From contig JAFQGN010000028.1 of NCBI GenBank assembly GCA_017398245.1, forward strand, positions 1 to 6,748: a stretch of DNA of 6,748 nt, read 5' to 3'. This stretch comes from Clostridia bacterium (GTDB taxonomy: Bacteria; Bacillota_A; Clostridia; Christensenellales; Aristaeellaceae). Of this stretch, positions 4,125 to 6,748 are shown piece after piece. Each line of letters begins with the position of its first letter. The first letter of the stretch is position 1. Made by a program: the position numbers and the translations under genes. The notes below the pieces were generated by a model, which searched no databases, had not been told where the DNA came from, and was given only the letters and a program-made list of their open reading frames with translations.

Positions 4125-6518
4125 TCAGCGGCCGGTGTAGATAAAGCCGTCCTTTTGCTGCGCGTTGAAATACGCCTTGAGCAACTGGAAGAATTCCGAA
4201 TTGGAGGAAGTTTTTTGGAGCATGCCCAGCAGCTGTTCGACTGCATCCTGATTGGAGCCGCCGGAGAGCATGCGGCGCACGATGAGCGCGCCTTCGGCTT
4301 CTTCCGGCGTGAGGAGCAGGTCGTCCCGGCGCGTGCCGGACTTGTTCATTTCGATAGCCGGGAAGATGCGCTTTTCGCTCAGGCGGCGATCGAGATGGAT
4401 CTCGCTGTTGCCGGTGCCTTTGAATTCCTCAAAAATGACATCGTCCATGCGGCTGCCGGTTTCGACGAGCGCGGTGGCGATGATGGTGAGGCTGCCGCCG
4501 TTTTCGATATTGCGCGCAGCGCCGAAAAAGCGTTTGGGCTTATGCAGCGCGCCCGGATCCATACCGCCGGAGAGCGTGCGGCCCGTGGGCGGGATGACGA
4601 GGTTATAGGCGCGGGCAAGGCGCGTGATGGAATCGAGCAGGATGACCACGTCTTTGCCCTGCTCAACAAGGCGCTGCGCGCGCTCGAGCACCATTTCCGC
4701 CACGCGGGTGTGGTTTTCCGGGACTTCATCGAAGGTTGAATAGACGACGTCGCCCTTGATGGAACGCTGCATGTCCGTCACTTCTTCGGGGCGCTCATCG
4801 ATGAGCAGAACGATCAGTTCTATATCGGGCTCATTTTCCGTGATGGCATTGGCGATCTTTTTGAGCAGGACCGTTTTGCCGGCCTTGGGCTGCGAGACAA
4901 TGAGCGCGCGCTGGCCGCGGCCGATGGGCGAGAGCATGTCGATCACGCGCAGGGCCATATCTCCCCCGCTCTCCAGGCGGATGCGCTTTTGCGGGTAGAT
5001 GGGCGTGAGGTCCTCAAAGCGCGGACGGCCGATGGCCCTGGCGGGTGACTGGCCGTTGATGGAATCGATAAACAGAAGGCCGGTGTAGCGATCGCCTTCG
5101 CGCTGCGGGCGCACCCTGCCATATACCAAATCGCCCACGCGCAGGTCAAAACGGCGGATCTGCGCGGCGGAGACATACACATCCTTAGTGCCCTGTTGGT
5201 AGTTTTCGGCGCGCAGAAAGCCGTAGCCATCGGGCATGGGCTCGAGCACGCCTCCGCCCTGTGCGCAGTCTCCTGCGGCGAGGAGATCGCTCACGGCTTG
5301 GGTGACTTCGGCGGGATCCTGTACGAAATGCTCGCGACGGGCGTAGCGGGGCTGCTCGGTGCGGGGATCGGTGTCCGGCGAAAGAGACTCCCGGCGAGGG
5401 TAGTGCGGCTGGTCGGCGCGGGGATCGGTGTCCGGCGAAAGAGACTCCCGGCGAGGGTAGCGCGGCTGCTCGGCGCGGGGATCGGCGTCCGGCGAAAGAG
5501 ACTCCCGGCGAGGGTAGCGCGACTGGTCGGCGCGGGGATCGGCATCCGACGCGAAGGATTCCCGTCGAGGGGAGCGCGGCTGCTCCGCGCGGGGATCGGC
5601 ATCCAGCGAGGCGGATTCCCGGCGGAGGTAGCGCGGCTGCTCGGTGCGGGGATCGGCATCCGACGCGAAGGATTCCCGGCGAGGGGAGCGCGGCTGGTCG
5701 GCGCGGGGATCGGCGTCCGGCGAGGCGGGTTCCCGGCGGAGGTAGCGCGGCTGCTCGGCGCGGGGATCGGCTGCGCGGAACGGGGATCCGTATGCGCGGG
5801 CTGGTCTGTTTGCATTTCGTTCCTGCAGATCGGCTGTTTTCGGTGCGTCGCCCGAATTCTGCACAGCGGGTACGCGCCGTTCGTGCATATACGGCTTGTT
5901 GCCGGAGGGCATGCTGTTTGCCGCTCTCTGCGGGATCCCAGACGACTCGGCGCGAGGCTGGGATGCGCGCGCCGGTCGAATGTTATCCACAGGCTGCACA
6001 GGAGAGTTATCCACAGATGCGGGCGCGGTTTTGATCGCCGGATGCGCAGGAGAGTTATCCACAGGCTGGTTCTGTAGGTTATCCACAGGATGAGAAGGCG
6101 TATCCGCTGCCGGTTCCGCAGTCGTGTTGATCGCTTCGACCGGCGAGGATTTCCGCTCGCGCTCTGTGGCGGCAGGTTTTGCACTGACCGCCTTTGGAGG
6201 GCGACCACGGCGCCTGACCGGCGCAGGCTGCGAACCATCGGCAGAGGTAGCGGGAACAGGCGCGGTCTCCTGTACAGAAGGGCTGCCGGTCAATCCTCCG
6301 TCGGTTTCTGCGGCGCGCTTTTCGCGCAGCTTCTGCTCGGCGGAGAGCTGGGCTGCGGCCTGCTGCTTTGCAAGCTCTGCCGCGCGCTCGTTTTCCACCT
6401 GCAGCAGGAGCTCGACGATCTTCGCCTTGGGCGCGCCTGCGGGGATCTTGATTTTTTCTTCTTTCGCCAGAGCGCGCAGCTGCGCTACGGTCTTTGCATG
6501 CAGAAGTCGATAATCCAT
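4125..6518 (-). CDS. rho: Transcription termination factor Rho with a long repetitive disordered insert
   Basis: Rho is a hexameric RNA-dependent ATPase that loads on C-rich nascent RNA and releases RNA polymerase. Here it has 797 residues, against about 420 in E. coli. Residues 4-40 resemble the Rho N-terminal SAP-like helix bundle, followed by an Ala/Glu/Lys-rich helix (about 41-72). Residues about 420-490 form the cold-shock-like primary RNA site with DGYGFLR (430-436) and [15 protein letters not shown]. The ATPase core shows Walker A QPKAGKT (543-549), E575 in [10 protein letters not shown]629 in VVILLDS, the R-loop KGTGN (700-704) and arginine finger R730 in SGTRRDD; nothing essential is missing. 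Residues about 73-410 are low-complexity: an AT-hook-like motif (101-109), PVDN repeats (143-182) and eight 19-residue repeats (250-401). The ATG has a modest ribosome site (AAGG, 8-11 bp upstream) and lies 29 bp after the methyltransferase stop. Disordered Rho inserts are known in other phyla, where they affect RNA binding or condensate formation. Confidence 0.97.
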   Translation of the reverse strand: MDYRLLHAKTVAQLRALAKEEKIKIPAGAPKAKIVELLLQVENERAAELAKQQAAAQLSAEQKLREKRAAETDGGLTGSPSVQETAPVPATSADGSQPAPVRRRGRPPKAVSAKPAATERERKSSPVEAINTTAEPAADTPSHPVDNLQNQPVDNSPAHPAIKTAPASVDNSPVQPVDNIRPARASQPRAESSGIPQRAANSMPSGNKPYMHERRVPAVQNSGDAPKTADLQERNANRPARAYGSPFRAADPRAEQPRYLRREPASPDADPRADQPRSPRRESFASDADPRTEQPRYLRRESASLDADPRAEQPRSPRRESFASDADPRADQSRYPRRESLSPDADPRAEQPRYPRRESLSPDTDPRADQPHYPRRESLSPDTDPRTEQPRYARREHFVQDPAEVTQAVSDLLAAGDCAQGGGVLEPMPDGYGFLRAENYQQGTKDVYVSAAQIRRFDLRVGDLVYGRVRPQREGDRYTGLLFIDSINGQSPARAIGRPRFEDLTPIYPQKRIRLESGGDMALRVIDMLSPIGRGQRALIVSQPKAGKTVLLKKIANAITENEPDIELIVLLIDERPEEVTDMQRSIKGDVVYSTFDEVPENHTRVAEMVLERAQRLVEQGKDVVILLDSITRLARAYNLVIPPTGRTLSGGMDPGALHKPKRFFGAARNIENGGSLTIIATALVETGSRMDDVIFEEFKGTGNSEIHLDRRLSEKRIFPAIEMNKSGTRRDDLLLTPEEAEGALIVRRMLSGGSNQDAVEQLLGMLQKTSSNSEFFQLLKAYFNAQQKDGFIYTGR
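5316..5771 (-). repeat. Eight tandem 57-bp repeats coding 19-residue units in Rho
   Basis: Residues 250-401 of Rho are exactly eight units of 19, with no insertion or deletion. A typical unit is [19 protein letters not shown], with four Arg and four Asp/Glu, so close to neutral. Units 1 and 3 read PRYLRRE, units 2 and 4 read [12 protein letters not shown], and units 5-7 read [10 protein letters not shown]. Unit 8 (5316-5372) is the most diverged. At DNA level units 5-7 differ by only a few bases. Units 1+2 and 3+4 differ at about 7 of 114 bases by eye, pointing to a secondary 114-bp duplication. The unit is a multiple of three, so other frames also stay open and produce false ORFs on both strands. 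Confidence 0.95.
5973..6092 (-). repeat. Five degenerate 24-bp repeats coding PVDN-type octapeptides in Rho
   Basis: Rho residues 143-182 divide into five octapeptides: [32 protein letters not shown] and QPVDNIRP. Four keep (P/S)VDN; the third has lost it. At DNA level these four share GTTATCCACAG (plus strand) exactly, while the other 13 bases of each unit differ widely. Confidence 0.85.
5983..6087 (+). promoter_or_regulatory. Cluster of four perfect DnaA boxes inside rho
   Basis: TTATCCACA, the classical high-affinity DnaA box, occurs at 5983-5991, 6007-6015, 6055-6063 and 6079-6087, all in the same orientation. Start-to-start distances are 24, 48 and 24 bp. The position expected for a fifth box (6031) holds TTGATCGCC, a poor match. 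I noticed no other full match in the window. The boxes coincide with the codons for (Pro/Ser)-Val-Asp-Asn. Box identity is certain as sequence; DnaA binding is not shown. Confidence 0.5.
6192..6218 (-). other. AT-hook-like motif in the Rho N-terminal insert
   Basis: Rho residues 101-109 read VRRRGRPPK: the Arg-Gly-Arg-Pro core of an AT-hook flanked by basic residues and prolines. AT-hooks bind the minor groove of AT-rich DNA. It lies between the helical N-terminal part and the PVDN repeats. Short basic motifs also arise by chance in Arg/Pro-rich disordered regions, so DNA binding is only a possibility. Confidence 0.45.
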
Positions 6519-6547
6519 TTACTTACCTTACCTTTCGGGAATGGGCG

Positions 6548-6748
6548 TTATTTACCGCTGCGCTTTACGCCGAAGCAGACGTCTCGCGTGACGGCCTGTT
6601 CGACCCAATGCGCGAGGCCTTCGTACACATCACCCTGCATCGGCTCAAAACCGGCTTTGGCAAGCTGATCGAGCACGGTTCGGCGCGGGAGCGTGTTCGT
6701 ATTGAACGAAAGGGCGATGCAGCCGCCGGGCGCGAGCGCGGCCTTGCA
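6548..6748 (-). CDS. C-terminal part of a probable SAM-dependent methyltransferase (5' end outside window)
   Basis: On the minus strand 66 codons run open from the window edge to TAA at 6548-6550. The peptide contains LAPGGCIALSFNTNTLPRR, then LDQLAKAGFEPM and HWVEQAVTRDVCFGVKR. The PGG turn, a following beta strand, a helix and an AGF element are typical of the last third of class I methyltransferases. The H.VEQAV.RD ending reminds me of Trm11-like RNA/DNA methylases, but that finer call is from memory of the pattern and weak. The catalytic motifs would be in the missing N-terminal part. The gene ends 29 bp before the rho ATG on the same strand, so the two are probably co-transcribed and rho may rely on this gene's promoter. 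Confidence 0.6.
   Translation of the reverse strand, partial: CKAALAPGGCIALSFNTNTLPRRTVLDQLAKAGFEPMQGDVYEGLAHWVEQAVTRDVCFGVKRSGK

Noticed and set aside
4062..4739. A 225-codon plus-strand open frame opposite the Rho ATPase domain
   Set aside because: The minus strand here encodes the highly conserved Rho core with all catalytic motifs, so the plus-strand frame is a shadow.
5316..5771. The regular repeats as a possible CRISPR array
   Set aside because: The units are contiguous with no unique spacers, in frame with rho, and vary within the unit as coding repeats do.
5196..6077. A 293-codon plus-strand open frame opposite the Rho insert
   Set aside because: It is open only because the 57-bp repeat is a multiple of three and GC-rich. 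The product is a Gly/Arg repeat mirror of the rho repeats, while the minus frame joins conserved Rho domains on both sides.
5973..6092. The DnaA-box cluster as a chromosomal or plasmid replication origin
   Set aside because: There is no AT-rich unwinding region, no dnaA, dnaN or replication initiator gene, and the boxes lie wholly inside a conserved essential-type gene.
5291..6238. A 315-codon minus-strand open frame in a different frame from rho
   Set aside because: Same cause: the repeat keeps several frames open. It lacks conserved domains, and switching to it would disconnect the Rho N-terminus from its ATPase core.

Overview
The window looks like chromosomal DNA from an anaerobic, fairly GC-rich member of the Bacillota (class Clostridia). 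This is inferred from strong AAGGAGG-type ribosome sites, a PhoP/PhoR-like two-component pair, an aldo/keto reductase carrying two [4Fe-4S] cluster motifs (typical of anaerobes), and a Rho with a very long disordered insert. I cannot assign a genus. No phage, plasmid, IS element, CRISPR array, tRNA or rRNA is visible.

Layout, left to right. The 3' tail of an unidentified plus-strand gene (to 95) is followed by an OmpR/PhoB-family response regulator (148-849) and its membrane histidine kinase (846-2642). The kinase starts at TTG inside a TTGA overlap with the regulator's stop. A rho-independent terminator (2667-2709) separates this operon from an aldo/keto reductase with a ferredoxin-like tail (2733-3860). 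That gene converges on rho (minus strand, 4125-6518). The 264-bp region between them holds three hairpins. One lies just behind each gene's stop; these two share a TTTCTTT..AAAGAAA core and a CCCCAAAGAAAT tail, in mirror-image orientation. A bidirectional terminator lies in the middle. Upstream of rho on the minus strand is the 3' end of a probable SAM-dependent methyltransferase (6548-6748), 29 bp from rho and probably in the same operon.

How the genes work together. The regulator and kinase form one phosphorelay, most like the phosphate-sensing PhoP/PhoR type. The reductase is a separate redox enzyme. Rho is the transcription termination helicase. Nothing links the three functionally beyond adjacency.

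The most unusual part is the insert of Rho between its N-terminal SAP-like domain and its RNA-binding domain, about 370 residues. It contains an AT-hook-like RRRGRPPK motif, five 8-residue PVDN-type repeats, and eight 19-residue charge-balanced repeats. The DNA of the PVDN repeats contains four perfect DnaA boxes (TTATCCACA), all in one orientation, spaced 24, 48 and 24 bp. The 11-bp core is invariant while the flanks have diverged. The cluster may be a DnaA-binding locus embedded in rho, or a by-product of the peptide repeat; the sequence alone does not settle this.
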